From: Aphelenchoides besseyi
Taxonomy: Eukaryota; Nematoda; Chromadorea; Rhabditida; Aphelenchoididae
Reading direction: 5' to 3'
DNA: 64,000 nt
NCBI GenBank assembly: GCA_024699855.1
Contig: JAMPIQ010000003.1
Coordinates: 9,176,001-9,240,000, forward strand
Each line of letters opens with the position of its first letter. Positions within the stretch are counted from its first letter, which is position 1. The translations under genes were made by a program, and so were the position numbers. Below, piece after piece: positions 1-9,439 of the stretch. A model generated the notes under the pieces. It did not search any database. It was not told the DNA's origin and saw nothing but the letters and a program-made list of their open reading frames with translations.

Positions 1-1
1 G

Positions 2-1279
2 GGTAAAACTTACGTTTACAAAACTCTCTGCCACTTTATCCACGGATTGAAAAAGAAGTATTTGACTTGCGCGTTTACCGGTATTGCTGCGTTGTTGTTA
101 CCCAATGGACGAACTTGCCACAAAACATTTGGACTTGGAGTTCCACTTGATCGCGATTCGAACTCAACTTTGACTCCCAACAATCGCGGCGGTAAGATGT
201 TGATGCAAGCAGATGTGATCATTTGGGATGAAGCACCAATGGCCCCTAGATATGCATTAGAAATCGCAGATCGGAAACTAAGAGAACTAATGAATAGCAA
301 CTTACCATTCGGTGGAAAAATCTTCGTGCTCGGTGGAGACTTCCGACAGATTCTGCCAATTCTGAAGTACGGTACCATCGGCGAAACCATCAATTTGTCT
401 ATTTGCTCATCAACTTTGTGGAACCAATTTGAAAAATTGAAATTGACTACCAACATGCGAACCAAACCGAACGAAGTTGAATTTGCTGATTTCCTAAAAC
501 AAGTCGGAGAAGGAACACTAAACAACGAAAACGAACAAATCAACTTACCATCTCACTGTTTAGTTGGCCAGAACTTGGAACAAGAAATCTTCGGCAAGCT
601 GATTGAAAACAAACAGTTCAACGACATGGGGAACTCGGCGATATTGGTATCCAAACACATTGGCGTCAACGAGTCAAACGAAAAAGTCCTGAATATGTTG
701 GATGGCCAAAGCAAAACCTACCTTTCAATCGACACGGCCATTGATGCTGAAAACTGTGACGACAACACACTTCTTCTCCCTGAGTACTTGAACATGATCG
801 AAGAAGGTTCGCTGCCACCACACAAACTAGTGCTCAAGAAGAACGCGGTTGTGATTTTGATTCGAAATTTGTCACAAGAAGACGGTTTGTGCAACGGTAC
901 ACGATTGTTGGTTTTGGCAATGAATGACCATTCAGTCGAGTGTCAGATATTAACAGGACATCACGCTGGCGAACGACACATCATTCCACGTATCAACAAC
1001 ACAATTGACTACCGCGGAATGTTCCAATTGAACCGCAAACAATTTCCATTGAAATTGGCGTTTGCAATGACCATCAACAAGAGTCAAGGCCAAACGTTCG
1101 AACGAGTCGGATTGAATCTCGAGCACGAAGTTTTCGAACATGGTCAGTTGTACGTTGCTTTGTCGCGAGCTCGATCATGGGATTCAGTGAAAGTTTTAAC
1201 TCAAGCAAATGACCGACAAGGTAATGGTGACTGTTTAGTAAAAAATATTGTGCATCGTGAAATCTTTAAACGTTTGTGA
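2..1279 (+). CDS. PIF1-like helicase, C-terminal part (Helitron-type), 5' end cut by window
   Basis: The frame is open from base 2 to a TGA at 1277-1279, about 425 codons. The window starts inside Walker A (GKTYVYKTL). Further superfamily 1B helicase motifs follow in order: Walker B WDEAPMAP near base 225, GGDFRQILPI near 332, TTNMRTK near 445, a long insert, LAFAMTINKSQGQTF near 1055, and HGQLYVALSRARSWDS near 1139. This motif set belongs to PIF1/RecD-like helicases, which form the C-terminal half of Helitron RepHel proteins and also exist as a cellular 5'-3' helicase. I favour Helitron because of the surrounding Helitron-like hairpins and ends and the second RepHel in this window, but the Rep half lies outside the window. 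The frame has no stop or shift, so this copy looks more intact than the one at 36931-42139, to which it is only distantly similar. Confidence 0.85.
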   Translation, partial: GKTYVYKTLCHFIHGLKKKYLTCAFTGIAALLLPNGRTCHKTFGLGVPLDRDSNSTLTPNNRGGKMLMQADVIIWDEAPMAPRYALEIADRKLRELMNSNLPFGGKIFVLGGDFRQILPILKYGTIGETINLSICSSTLWNQFEKLKLTTNMRTKPNEVEFADFLKQVGEGTLNNENEQINLPSHCLVGQNLEQEIFGKLIENKQFNDMGNSAILVSKHIGVNESNEKVLNMLDGQSKTYLSIDTAIDAENCDDNTLLLPEYLNMIEEGSLPPHKLVLKKNAVVILIRNLSQEDGLCNGTRLLVLAMNDHSVECQILTGHHAGERHIIPRINNTIDYRGMFQLNRKQFPLKLAFAMTINKSQGQTFERVGLNLEHEVFEHGQLYVALSRARSWDSVKVLTQANDRQGNGDCLVKNIVHREIFKRL

Positions 1280-1368
1280 ATAGCAACTTGACTGGAAGTA
1301 AGCAAACCAATTACAACGCGTCTAAACCAACGAACTAAACAGAAGTCTCTTCAAATTTCAAGACAAGT

Positions 1369-1388
1369 CCATGGCCTTCGGGCCATGG
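1369..1388. other. Perfect 8-bp hairpin with TTCG loop
   Basis: An 8-bp perfect stem (ccatggcc/ggccatgg) is closed by a TTCG tetraloop, 90 bp downstream of the helicase stop codon. A hairpin near the 3' end is a known Helitron terminator-like feature, but no CTRR end follows at the expected short distance. It could equally act as an RNA hairpin in the 3' UTR. Confidence 0.45.
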
Positions 1389-2206
1389 CAACATTCTCAT
1401 CTTCATCATCGACGGACGGCAATGGACGGCCACAGGAATAGTAAGCATTTTGGTTTATTCAATTTCATGTTTTGTTTCTTTAGATCTCGTACTTTCGGTT
1501 TCTCTACGTACTCAATGATGATGGTTGTCAATGTCAATGAAGTAAGTCCTGACTATTTGCGTTGTTATTTGAACATTCATCGTTCAGATTCTCATTCTCT
1601 GTTCATGTGCAAACTCAACCGGCTTTTTGAATGGACAACCAAAATGAAACCGATTGCTGCCAAACGATTCTCTTATGATCATCTTCATGGATTTCTACCA
1701 AAGTCGAACATCTATTGTTATCTTTCTCTTTTCTATTGTACACTGGAAGAGTCGCGTCACAACCTGAACCACAAATTCGCTCATCATACCGTGTCTCCAT
1801 CCTGGGTAAAGGCATGAAGAAAGCAAGTCTCCATCTTGGGTCCCGGCTTGCCCGTCTACATCTCAAAAGTGTGCGAAGGTTGTGACGTTGGATCCGAAAG
1901 TTCCTCTTTCTTTCTCTCTCCTCTTTAAGAAGCGAATATTGAAATATTAGTAATGAAGATTAAAGTTCGGTATTTGATTGAGAGATAATGAATAGAAATT
2001 GGGTTTGATTAGGAAATATAAACTGCTGGAGTGAAGAGGTGTAGTGATTTGTTACGGTCGAAAGAGATGGTTTGAAGTTGTTTTTGGAAATCGAAACAGC
2101 AAATCGTCGGTTTTGTATGTGAAGATGACAGAAGATGTTTTGTGAGTGGAATAGTTTTAATTGTTTGGTAAAAAATAACATAAACGTTTTGTGTTAATTG
2201 AAGGGA
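1389..2206. other. Non-coding stretch downstream of helicase
   Basis: I see no convincing gene here. The open frames are overlapping and compositionally random. It is probably the 3' untranslated and terminal region of the helicase-bearing element. Confidence 0.4.
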
Positions 2207-2227
2207 GGCCCCCCCGAAGGGGGGGCC
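2207..2227. other. GC-rich 9-bp hairpin, candidate Helitron-like 3' end
   Basis: A 9-bp stem ggccccccc/gggggggcc with a three-base gaa loop stands in otherwise AT-rich sequence. About 45 bp later the CTGTCTGTCTG motif begins, so this may be the junction between one Helitron-like element and the next. A similar GC hairpin lies at 8086-8104. Confidence 0.4.
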
Positions 2228-2257
2228 GACCGCCTATTTACTTGTCCACTTATATAA

Positions 2258-2335
2258 ATTGAGAATCGTCTGTCTGTCTGTTTGTCAACAAAAACCGGCC
2301 GATTCGTGTGCACATTTATTTTCGAACGAGCATTC
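2258..2335 (+). repeat. Helitron-like 5' terminal sequence with CTGTCTGTCTG motif
   Basis: AT-rich sequence leads into gtctgtctgtctg, then a shared pattern (ccgatt, a short spacer, then tttattttcgaa). The same arrangement occurs in reverse at 8944-8996, so the two are termini of one element family. The exact first base cannot be set without more copies. Confidence 0.4.
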
Positions 2336-3009
2336 TTCTTATGGAAATTTGTGTTCGTTTGGTCGAAATGAACTAAACGCTCAGAACAAACGAACTTATG
2401 CTAATTCACTTCCACTAAGTTCGACTCAAATCGATGAAACATTTTGCAGTTCGTCTGTGTGAAAGTGCGGTTGATATCTCTTTTTCTGTGTCTATTAATA
2501 TCAGTGTTTGTTGTGTAACTGTTTTTTTGTAATTGTTTCTGTCCTGATCCGCGGAGCAATCTCCCAGCGGGATTGTCCGCGGCACAACGACGCCTCTTCT
2601 CCTGTTCCTTTCGATAATCTCTCGCTTCCTTTGTGTTTTATTGTATTGTAATATTTGACCGTCCTGGAGTAAACTATCGTCTGTTATAACTAACAACAGA
2701 ATAGTTTTGTTTGTGTTATGTAATCGTGTACGTGTTTCGGGCAATCGGACGAAAACAGAACTTGTTGCCAGTGGCGCGGCAAAGTTTTAAGAAGCTAAAA
2801 CCGCTTTGTCTTGGCAACGCAAAACCAGAAGCCAAAGGACTCTTTGCCGTGGCAAAGCAAAAAGAAATCTCGAGCCAAAAGGAAGAGCAGCTCGCTGGAA
2901 ACGACTCTGTTACCCTTGAAAGCCACAGATAAGCTTCCAAAAACCAAAAGACCATTAAATCGGAAAGCATAAGAGACAAATCGAAAACAAGTTTTCAAAA
3001 GCAAACAGA

Positions 3010-3156
3010 ATGCCGAAAAGAAAACTCGACATAACCGATAAGAAAAAAGGAACGTAAAGAAGAACGACAACGTAAGAATCGTGAACGTATACGGAAGATT
3101 CGTGCAGAACAGAAAGCAGCTAAAGGAACAGCACACGATCACAACGGTATCGTGAT
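3010..3156 (+). pseudogene. Basic N-terminal coding remnant, interrupted by gypsy insertion
   Basis: An ATG at 3010 opens a short lysine/arginine-rich frame (MPKRKLDITDKKK). After one apparent single-base shift near 3050 it continues with a dense K/R/E helix-like stretch up to 3156, where the gypsy 5' LTR begins. Such K/R/E-rich N-termini are common in Helitron-encoded proteins, and the CTGTCTG terminus lies 750 bp upstream. I infer that the retrotransposon landed in a Helitron-like gene. No continuation of the protein is recognisable after 7978, so most of the host element is missing. Confidence 0.35.
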
Positions 3157-3331
3157 TGTTCGGGTCTGTAAATGCTGTCTCTTACTCCTGTTGGGTTCTA
3201 GCCCGATCACTTCGCTGGTTGTCGCGGAACAGCCGCTCGCTGTTGGTGGTTAAAAAGAGAACCGTTGTTGTTGTTGATTTTATTGTATCCAAATAAATCT
3301 TCTCTTGTTCAGTCTCCGTCAAGACTGAACA
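3157..3331 (+). repeat. 5' LTR of gypsy element
   Basis: It starts TGTTCGGG and ends GACTGAACA, and contains a ccaaataaat polyadenylation-type signal. It differs from the 3' LTR mainly in the middle third (gttaaaaagagaacc against gtgaaaacaaaggct). Confidence 0.93.
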
Positions 3332-3334
3332 AAT

Positions 3335-3351
3335 TGGCGCAGTCAGCACCC
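3335..3351 (+). other. Primer binding site
   Basis: tggcgcagtcagcaccc starts three bases after the 5' LTR. TGG at this place is the complement of a tRNA CCA end. The tRNA is not identified. The first 12 bases recur at 57582 in the GC-rich island. Confidence 0.7.
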
Positions 3352-3415
3352 GAATCGAGAACCCGGTGAGTGACTGAAAACTTCTTTCCGTTGTTTGGTT
3401 TCGTGGAATTGCAGG

Positions 3416-4318
3416 ATGGAAGGGCGTTTGCCACCAGAGAAGGTCTGTAAGGGCCAAATAACCAAGTCCAGCAATGCGATCAACGAAGCGATCGAGGATT
3501 TCAAGCAAGTGGACATTACGTCGCTGACGGACGCGGTCAAGAAGGAACTGCGAGGTTTCACAGCAAAGGTGACGCGCTCCATCAGCAACATCCAGAACTA
3601 CGAGGCGGCGTGGGGTTTGAACGGAGGAGACGGAATGGACGCTTATTTGAAGGATACCAACGATTATCGAGAACGAGTGCTGCAGGGAGAGATGTTGCTC
3701 AGCGAGATCGAATTCATCTTGCAGCCGAAAACTCCGGCGACAAGCACGAGCAGTGCCACCAAAAGGGCCGTACAAACGACGTCGAAGTTGCTCGAAGTTC
3801 GTTCGTTGATAAGCACCTTCACGTTCGACCCGGAGTCCGAAGCTGATTTCGAAGATTGGTTGGCTCAATTTAAGTCGGTTGCAGATCTGTTGGCTCTGAA
3901 CGCGTTGGAGCAGCGCACTCTGCTCATTTCGTTGCTGGGAACCACGGAGCGGGCGCGACTGGCCGATAGTTTGTATCCGGAGCGCCCGGAGAGCACCGTG
4001 TTCGACACGATTGTTCTGAAGTTGTCGGGTCTGTTCACTAATCGTCAGACAATGTTTCAGAAGCGCTTGGATTTTCTGTCAGTCCGACATCGAGACGGCG
4101 AGTCAATGGATGAGCTATGCGAACGGGTGAACAAGCTGTTCTCCAAAGCGAATTGGGGAAGCATTGCAAACGATAAGGTGAAATCTTTGATTCTTGTAAA
4201 TTCACTTAAGGCCGAAGGCGACCAACCGTACTTTGAAGCAATACTCCGTGAATTGGAGATCAAAAGAGGGAAACACGACGTTGGAGGGACTGCAAGGAAC
4301 TCTGCGAAACGTCGCTGA
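3416..4318 (+). CDS. gag: gypsy Gag polyprotein (first frame)
   Basis: The first ATG in frame after the primer binding site is at 3416, giving 300 codons. The product is a helical retrotransposon Gag without its own zinc knuckle: the two knuckles lie downstream in the next frame. The C-terminal half (from about residue 125) has the pattern of a retrotransposon gag domain, with a W in DFEDWLAQF and conserved leucines. The stretch 3365-3413 before the ATG starts GTGAGTGAC and ends TTGCAG, so it could be a 50-nt intron in the leader; this is inference. Gag and pol overlap by 86 bases, and pol is in the +1 frame. Confidence 0.85.
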   Translation: MEGRLPPEKVCKGQITKSSNAINEAIEDFKQVDITSLTDAVKKELRGFTAKVTRSISNIQNYEAAWGLNGGDGMDAYLKDTNDYRERVLQGEMLLSEIEFILQPKTPATSTSSATKRAVQTTSKLLEVRSLISTFTFDPESEADFEDWLAQFKSVADLLALNALEQRTLLISLLGTTERARLADSLYPERPESTVFDTIVLKLSGLFTNRQTMFQKRLDFLSVRHRDGESMDELCERVNKLFSKANWGSIANDKVKSLILVNSLKAEGDQPYFEAILRELEIKRGKHDVGGTARNSAKRR

Positions 4319-7300
4319 TCACGCTCGTAATCGCCAGAGAGCCGCAATGGAAACGCCGAATTTCGGAGCTCAATCGGTAAACAGTAAAACCAACGTTCTC
4401 GCTGTTCAGAAACACAAGCCGAAGCCGAAACCACGAAAGGACAAAAACAAGTCGAAAGGAAAGGAGAAGTCGTCGAAAACGTGTCGACATTGCGGAAAAG
4501 AACACACCGAGGAGTGCAAGTTTCGTGAGTCCGAATGTTTCGAATGCCATGAGAAGGGACATATCCGTTCGGTTTGCCCGAAACCGAAACCGAAGTTGCA
4601 TCATGTTCGAATCAACACGTTGTACCAGCATCGGCACAAGGCGATGGTAAGCGTTAACGATGAACGTTTAGAAGTTCAATTGGACAGTGGCGCTGACACA
4701 AATGTGATCGGGTTGAATCAATGGCAACAACTCAACGAGCCGCTACTACGAGACTGTAAGCTTCGACCCGTCGGAGTCGATGGTAAACCACTCACGGTTG
4801 TGGGAGAGTTTGAAGGACTAGTGAGATGGAACGGTCAAATGGGCCGCACTACATTCATAGTCAGCAGTCGGAATGACGTAGCACTGTTGGGAAGTCGAAC
4901 GATGGATCGACTGCAAATGGTTCAATACGCGGACGGTATCAACATGGTCGATCAGGACTCCGCGAAACCGAAAGACGATGGTCAGAACGAGACAGATGGA
5001 CCCGAGTTGACGGCAAAACTCACGGCTAAGTTCCCAAGTTTATTTGCATGTGAATTGGGAAAGTGCAATTTTGCAGAAGCTACTCTCGATGTCGATCCAA
5101 ACGCAAAAGTCGTGCACCTATCGCGACGACCTCTTGCGTTGGCTGTGGAACCACTGGTGGAGAACGAACTCAACCGATTGGTCGACATGGGAATTTTGGC
5201 ACCAGTGGAGAAATCGAAATGGGCAACGCCCATCGTGGTCGCGAAGAAAGCCAACGGTAAGATCAGGATTTGCGGTGACTACTCGACGGGTCTCAATCGA
5301 GCTCTCGCCGACGATTGTTATCCGTTGCCGAATATCGATGATATCTTTGCGAAGCTTCGAGGACAACGTTTCTTCAGTCAATTGGATTTATCGGATGCCT
5401 ACCATCAGTTGGTCCTCGATGAAGAGTCTCGTAAGTTGACAACGATTACCACACACAAAGGTCTGTTTCAATACCAACGCCTAAACTTTGGGTTAAAAAC
5501 TGCACCCTCAGTTTTTCAGAGAGTCATGGATCAGGTGATGGCAAGGATACCTGGAGTGATCGTCTATTTGGACGATATCCTGATCTCTGGTTCGTCAGTG
5601 AAAGAGCACGACGAACGTGTCGAGACGGCGTGCAAGCAATTGGAAGAATGTGGACTCAAGCTACAACTACCAAAGTGTACGTTTCGACGAAAATCGGTTG
5701 TCTATTTAGGTCAAATCGTCGATGCCAATGGAATTCGACCTGATCCAAAGAAACTCGAAGCCATTCGAACGATGCGACAGCCGACGACGGTCCGGGACGT
5801 TCGAACATTGCTGGGGATGATCAATTACTACGGTAAATACATTCCGAAGATGCACGAGCTCAAACGGCCATTGGAACAACTCACCGTCAAAGATGTGGAA
5901 TTCAAGTGGGGTCCGGAGCAACGACAAGCCTTCAAGCGAACCAAGGAAATTCTCTCGGGAAGTCTCGTCAATGCTCATTACGATCCGAAACAGCAACTCA
6001 TCGTCGCCGCAGATGCTTCCCCAACGGGAATGGGTGGCACCTTGATGCAGCGATACGATGACGGATCGATCCGCACGGTGTTCCACATGTCAAAGGCCTT
6101 CACAGAGGTGCAACAACGATACAGCCAAATCGAACGAGAGGCATTGGCGTCGATCTTGGCCGTCGAACGCTTTCGCAAGTTTGTTTTTGGTCGTCATTTT
6201 TTCTTGCAGACCGATCATCGGCCGCTTCTGGCGCTGTTCAAGACCGAGAACACAAAGGGTCTCGATGCACGGACCACCAACCGAATTGCGAGATGGGCTC
6301 TTCGACTGTTGGGTTTCGATTTTGAAATTGAGTACGTGAATACGAATGCCTTCGGATACGCCGATGCGCTGTCGCGACTAATCGAAGACCGCAAATCGAA
6401 TGTTGATGAGGACATGGAAGAAGTCATTGGAGCTTTCATGGTGGAAGAGGAGGAGTTACGAGCGATGTCTACTGAAGCGGGAACTGCGATTCACAGGTCA
6501 GGTAGTGGAGAGATTCAGTCAGCTACTTTCAGTGACCCAACGTTCAATCTGCTGCTGAAGAAAGTGCAGAGCAAATGGGAAGATTCAGATCGTGAATGCC
6601 CGTTGATTGGACCTTATTGGACGAAACGTGCGCAGCTCTACGTCGTCAATGGAGTTGTTATGTGGCAGAACCGAATCGTCGTCCCGCCGCAGCTTCGACA
6701 ACGCGTTCTGGAACTGATTCACGATGGACATCCGGGAATTCGCAAAGCCAAGCAATTCGCCCGACAATACGCTTATTGGCCGGGAATGAACGATGCAATC
6801 GAGGAGACCGTCCGAACGTGCGAAGCATGTGCGTCTGTGGCAGCTGCTTCGCTCAAAGCAACTCTGAAGCCTTGGCCAACGACTACTGAACCTTGGGAGC
6901 GCATCCACATCGACTTTGGTGGGCCAATGAATGCATGGTATTTTCTGGTCATCGTCGACGCACACACCAACTTCATCATCGCCGAGAAGACCAAGACGAT
7001 TTCTGCAGCGAAGACGGTGGATATTCTCAAACGTTTGTTCTTTCTCCGTGGTCCTCCTTCCACAATTGTTTCTGATAATGGTACTCAATTTACTTCCTCT
7101 CTGTTCTCTGATTTGTGTCTGTCATTTGGTATCACTCATTTGTTCTCTCATCCCTACCATCCACAATCTAATGGACGAGCTGAGCGAGCAGTAGGGCTGG
7201 TTAAGGCAAGATTGGCTAAGGGTTCTGAAGGAATCGCGGGTTTGTCTCGAGCGACCTTCTCGCTGAACTACTATCCGTCGGATACTCTACCAAACGACGA

Positions 7301-7664
7301 GAGTCCCGCTGCTGCTTTCTTCCGGGGGCGAATCCGAACTCCTATGGATTCCCTGTTTCAAATGGACTACCAACCGACAACGTCCGAAGCTGAACCGAAG
7401 ACTGATGGTTCATCAAAAGTCGCCAAACGATTCGACAAACATCACGGCGCACGAGATCGTCACTTCACGCTACACGAAGAAGTCTACGTGCAACTCAATC
7501 CGAAGACACGTACCACTGGTCGTATTGTCAAGTTCGATGGTAACCGATTGGCCCATGTTTCTACCGATCGCGGCATTCTCAAACGCCACTTCAACCAGCT
7601 CCACAAGTGCCATCGACCGCCCAACGGCGATCCTCGACAAGCTCGCGAGACTGGAAGTTCCTGA
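4233..7664 (+). CDS. pol: gypsy Pol polyprotein: zinc knuckles, protease, RT, RNase H, integrase
   Basis: The frame is open for 1143 codons and probably entered by a +1 shift from gag around 4256-4275, as it has no well-placed ATG. Zinc knuckles come first: CRHCGKEHTEEC near residue 87 and CFECHEKGHIRSVC near 103. The aspartic protease motif is LDSGADTNVIG near 150. Reverse transcriptase spans about 300-480 with the YLDD active site. RNase H begins at VAADASPTGMGG near 590 and includes a REALA glutamate and a TDHRPL aspartate. Integrase has an HHCC finger (HDGHPG to CEAC) near 830-870 and a D,D-35-E core (HIDFGG, VSDNGTQF, SNGRAERAV). The C-terminal stretch ends in a small basic domain. No stop or missing catalytic residue is visible, so activity is plausible. 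The gag-pol shift could also be an indel rather than programmed. Confidence 0.93.
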   Translation: MKQYSVNWRSKEGNTTLEGLQGTLRNVADHARNRQRAAMETPNFGAQSVNSKTNVLAVQKHKPKPKPRKDKNKSKGKEKSSKTCRHCGKEHTEECKFRESECFECHEKGHIRSVCPKPKPKLHHVRINTLYQHRHKAMVSVNDERLEVQLDSGADTNVIGLNQWQQLNEPLLRDCKLRPVGVDGKPLTVVGEFEGLVRWNGQMGRTTFIVSSRNDVALLGSRTMDRLQMVQYADGINMVDQDSAKPKDDGQNETDGPELTAKLTAKFPSLFACELGKCNFAEATLDVDPNAKVVHLSRRPLALAVEPLVENELNRLVDMGILAPVEKSKWATPIVVAKKANGKIRICGDYSTGLNRALADDCYPLPNIDDIFAKLRGQRFFSQLDLSDAYHQLVLDEESRKLTTITTHKGLFQYQRLNFGLKTAPSVFQRVMDQVMARIPGVIVYLDDILISGSSVKEHDERVETACKQLEECGLKLQLPKCTFRRKSVVYLGQIVDANGIRPDPKKLEAIRTMRQPTTVRDVRTLLGMINYYGKYIPKMHELKRPLEQLTVKDVEFKWGPEQRQAFKRTKEILSGSLVNAHYDPKQQLIVAADASPTGMGGTLMQRYDDGSIRTVFHMSKAFTEVQQRYSQIEREALASILAVERFRKFVFGRHFFLQTDHRPLLALFKTENTKGLDARTTNRIARWALRLLGFDFEIEYVNTNAFGYADALSRLIEDRKSNVDEDMEEVIGAFMVEEEELRAMSTEAGTAIHRSGSGEIQSATFSDPTFNLLLKKVQSKWEDSDRECPLIGPYWTKRAQLYVVNGVVMWQNRIVVPPQLRQRVLELIHDGHPGIRKAKQFARQYAYWPGMNDAIEETVRTCEACASVAAASLKATLKPWPTTTEPWERIHIDFGGPMNAWYFLVIVDAHTNFIIAEKTKTISAAKTVDILKRLFFLRGPPSTIVSDNGTQFTSSLFSDLCLSFGITHLFSHPYHPQSNGRAERAVGLVKARLAKGSEGIAGLSRATFSLNYYPSDTLPNDESPAAAFFRGRIRTPMDSLFQMDYQPTTSEAEPKTDGSSKVAKRFDKHHGARDRHFTLHEEVYVQLNPKTRTTGRIVKFDGNRLAHVSTDRGILKRHFNQLHKCHRPPNGDPRQARETGSS

Positions 7665-7801
7665 GGTGAGAGGCTGCACCGCTGCTGCTCCTGCTCGCCA
7701 TTCTCGATCTCGCTCTCCGGGCCTTGGATTGTTAATTGTTAAGTTTTTGTTTGTCCATTTTTGGTTCCTGTTGTTATAGCCACCAGCTATTGAGGGAGGA
7801 A

Positions 7802-7978
7802 TGTTCGGGTCTGTAAATTCTGTCTCTTACTCCTGTTGGGTTCTGGCCCGATCATTTCGCTGTTTTTCGCGGGACAGCCGCTCGCTGTTGGTGGTGAAAA
7901 CAAAGGCTTGTTACTGTTGTTGATTTTTATTGTATCCAAATAAACTTGTTCTTGGTCAGTCTCCGTCAAGACTGAACA
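7802..7978 (+). repeat. 3' LTR of gypsy element
   Basis: It starts TGTTCGGG and ends GACTGAACA, 177 bp. By eye it is more similar to the solo LTR at 11795-11971 than to its own 5' LTR. Confidence 0.93.
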
Positions 7979-8085
7979 GTGTTGTTTAACGCTAACGTAA
8001 AAGTAATGTCATAGCAAATGTCCATGTCAAGCTCTATGCAAAAGTTGACCAAAGACCTGAATCAATCGACCAGAACAAGTATGTC

Positions 8086-8104
8086 CCCGCCGCTACGCGG
8101 CGGG
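8086..8104. other. GC-rich hairpin, candidate Helitron-like terminus
   Basis: An 8-bp perfect stem cccgccgc/gcggcggg with a tac loop. Placed 108 bp after the gypsy 3' LTR, it may be the 3' end of the Helitron-like element that the gypsy entered, or of the minus-oriented element whose 5' end is near 8996. Confidence 0.4.
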
Positions 8105-8943
8105 CATTGTTTGCACAATCATCTAATCACATATTCGTTAAAACAATTCTTTTTATATTCAACACATTGCTTATTTCATTCAACAAAGGAATCTTTTGAT
8201 CAGCTCGCTTTCAACCACTTTCCCAACATTCCAAATCAACACGCCCAGCAACTCAACCAACGTTCATCGACGACCGTCTGCTGTCAAACCGGCAATTCAA
8301 TCCAATAGTCCAACTGCCTGTGTCTTATCCTTCACCCAACTCACCACCGGTTTCACAAACTTCAATCAGCTTTTTTCGGATTTCCTTATCCCAACATTTA
8401 AACTCAGCTTCCAACAGCAAATCAAAATCAGCCATCCAGTGTTCATCGGGCTTTCGATTAAATTCAAAACGATTTGCTTTTAATCACATTTCAACAACAC
8501 AGTCATCAACTCGTTCAACGATCATTGACATTTGCGATTTCTCCAAAACTGCTCGCTTTCTCAATTGCAAACCCAACAACTCCGTTTTCGCTCTCACCTC
8601 CCAAACCAACGCTTACCTCACTCTTCAACCTTTAACAGCCCACTCGAACTCTCGACAACAACTTCACGTCGCTTATTGCCATCAACGATCAAACAACCCG
8701 ATTCTGGCCTTCTAATCAATTCCTTCCATCACTTATCGAAAAAATTTCGAAGCCAATCGCTCAAACCCAAAAGGCGTCTATAGACGATACCGAAACAGCG
8801 ACTTCGAATTTTTTTCAATTCTTCAAACATTCCATTTCAACAAACTGCACACCGAACCCTCTCAAATTTGCATTCGAAAAATCCGACCCTTTTTCTCATT
8901 TCAAAATCAATCAATTACCATAACTCAACGCTCGCTCTTTTCA
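8105..8943. other. CA/TC-rich non-coding stretch
   Basis: Pyrimidine- and CA-rich DNA gives long but compositionally trivial open frames on the plus strand. I see no protein motif and treat it as the interior of a non-autonomous Helitron-like element. Confidence 0.4.
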
Positions 8944-8996
8944 TTCGAAAATAAACGCGGAGAAAATCGGTCGCACACAGACAGACAAACTGTTCT
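8944..8996 (-). repeat. Helitron-like 5' terminal sequence, minus orientation
   Basis: Read on the minus strand it begins tttgtctgtctgtgtgcg, followed by ccgatt and tttattttcgaatga, matching 2258-2335 in order and spacing. With the hairpin at 8086-8104 it could bound a non-autonomous element of about 900 bp. Confidence 0.4.
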
Positions 8997-9163
8997 AGCT
9001 TTTTTGATTTGGATTATTGTGTTAACCTTAAACTCAAATTTCACATGCGCTCATTCGTGTAATTGATCGAATCGAGCGCGGTCGATAGTTGGAAACAAGG
9101 TGAGTTGTTTTCCAGTTGTTTCTTGAGTTGAGTTCCTTTTAACGTTTTCTTCAAGTGGACGAA

Positions 9164-9437
9164 ATGGAGGTACCATTAGAATGGTTTACAACCGACGAGA
9201 CGATGGCTTCTATCGAACCAAATCTTTTTCAATTGGAGTTTTGTTTCTTCGGTTAAAGCATTTAAAAGCTCAGGTACTGAAATTTCACGGTTGGTTGTGT
9301 TGAAGAACAATACCGGCTCTGCAATTCAAATCTGCGTTTGGGCAGCGGTTGCAAAAACAGATTTGGACAAATTTGAGTTCGGCAATTTGAGTGAATTAAA
9401 GGACCATTATTTTAGTGTGGTAAATTGGTTTTTTTAA
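9164..9437 (+). pseudogene. Short coding remnant, possible OB-fold
   Basis: An ATG at 9164 opens a 25-codon frame (MEVPLEWFTTDET). A second frame from 9243 continues for 65 codons and contains LVVLKNNTGSAIQICVW and LKDHYFSVV, ending at a TAA near 9437. A beta-strand-like LVVLxNxxG..IQICVW run resembles OB-fold proteins of the RPA type, which Helitrons sometimes carry, but this is a weak visual match. One base shift or an unrecognised intron near 9238 separates the parts. I cannot assign a function. Confidence 0.25.
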
Positions 9438-9439
9438 GG

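Larger units (their letters stand above)
3157..7978 (+). mobile_element. Complete Ty3/gypsy LTR retrotransposon
   Basis: The element has two LTRs of 175 and 177 bp with TG..CA ends, a primer binding site just after the 5' LTR, gag and pol frames, and a purine tract (gagggaggaa, 7792-7801) directly before the 3' LTR. The pol order protease, RT, RNase H, integrase defines Ty3/gypsy (Metaviridae). The flanking bases gtgat (3152-3156) and gtgtt (7979-7983) match in four of five positions, which is a decayed target-site duplication. Both long frames are open, so the element may be autonomous or recently so. Confidence 0.95.

Noticed and set aside
1371..1866. Two overlapping frames of 148 and 83 codons on opposite strands
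   Set aside because: Compositionally random, overlapping, no motif; they lie in the 3' region of the helicase element.
8018..8783. Long plus-strand open frames in four overlapping versions
   Set aside because: They arise from CA/TC-rich DNA without stops. No domain and no codon bias; all three frames look alike.
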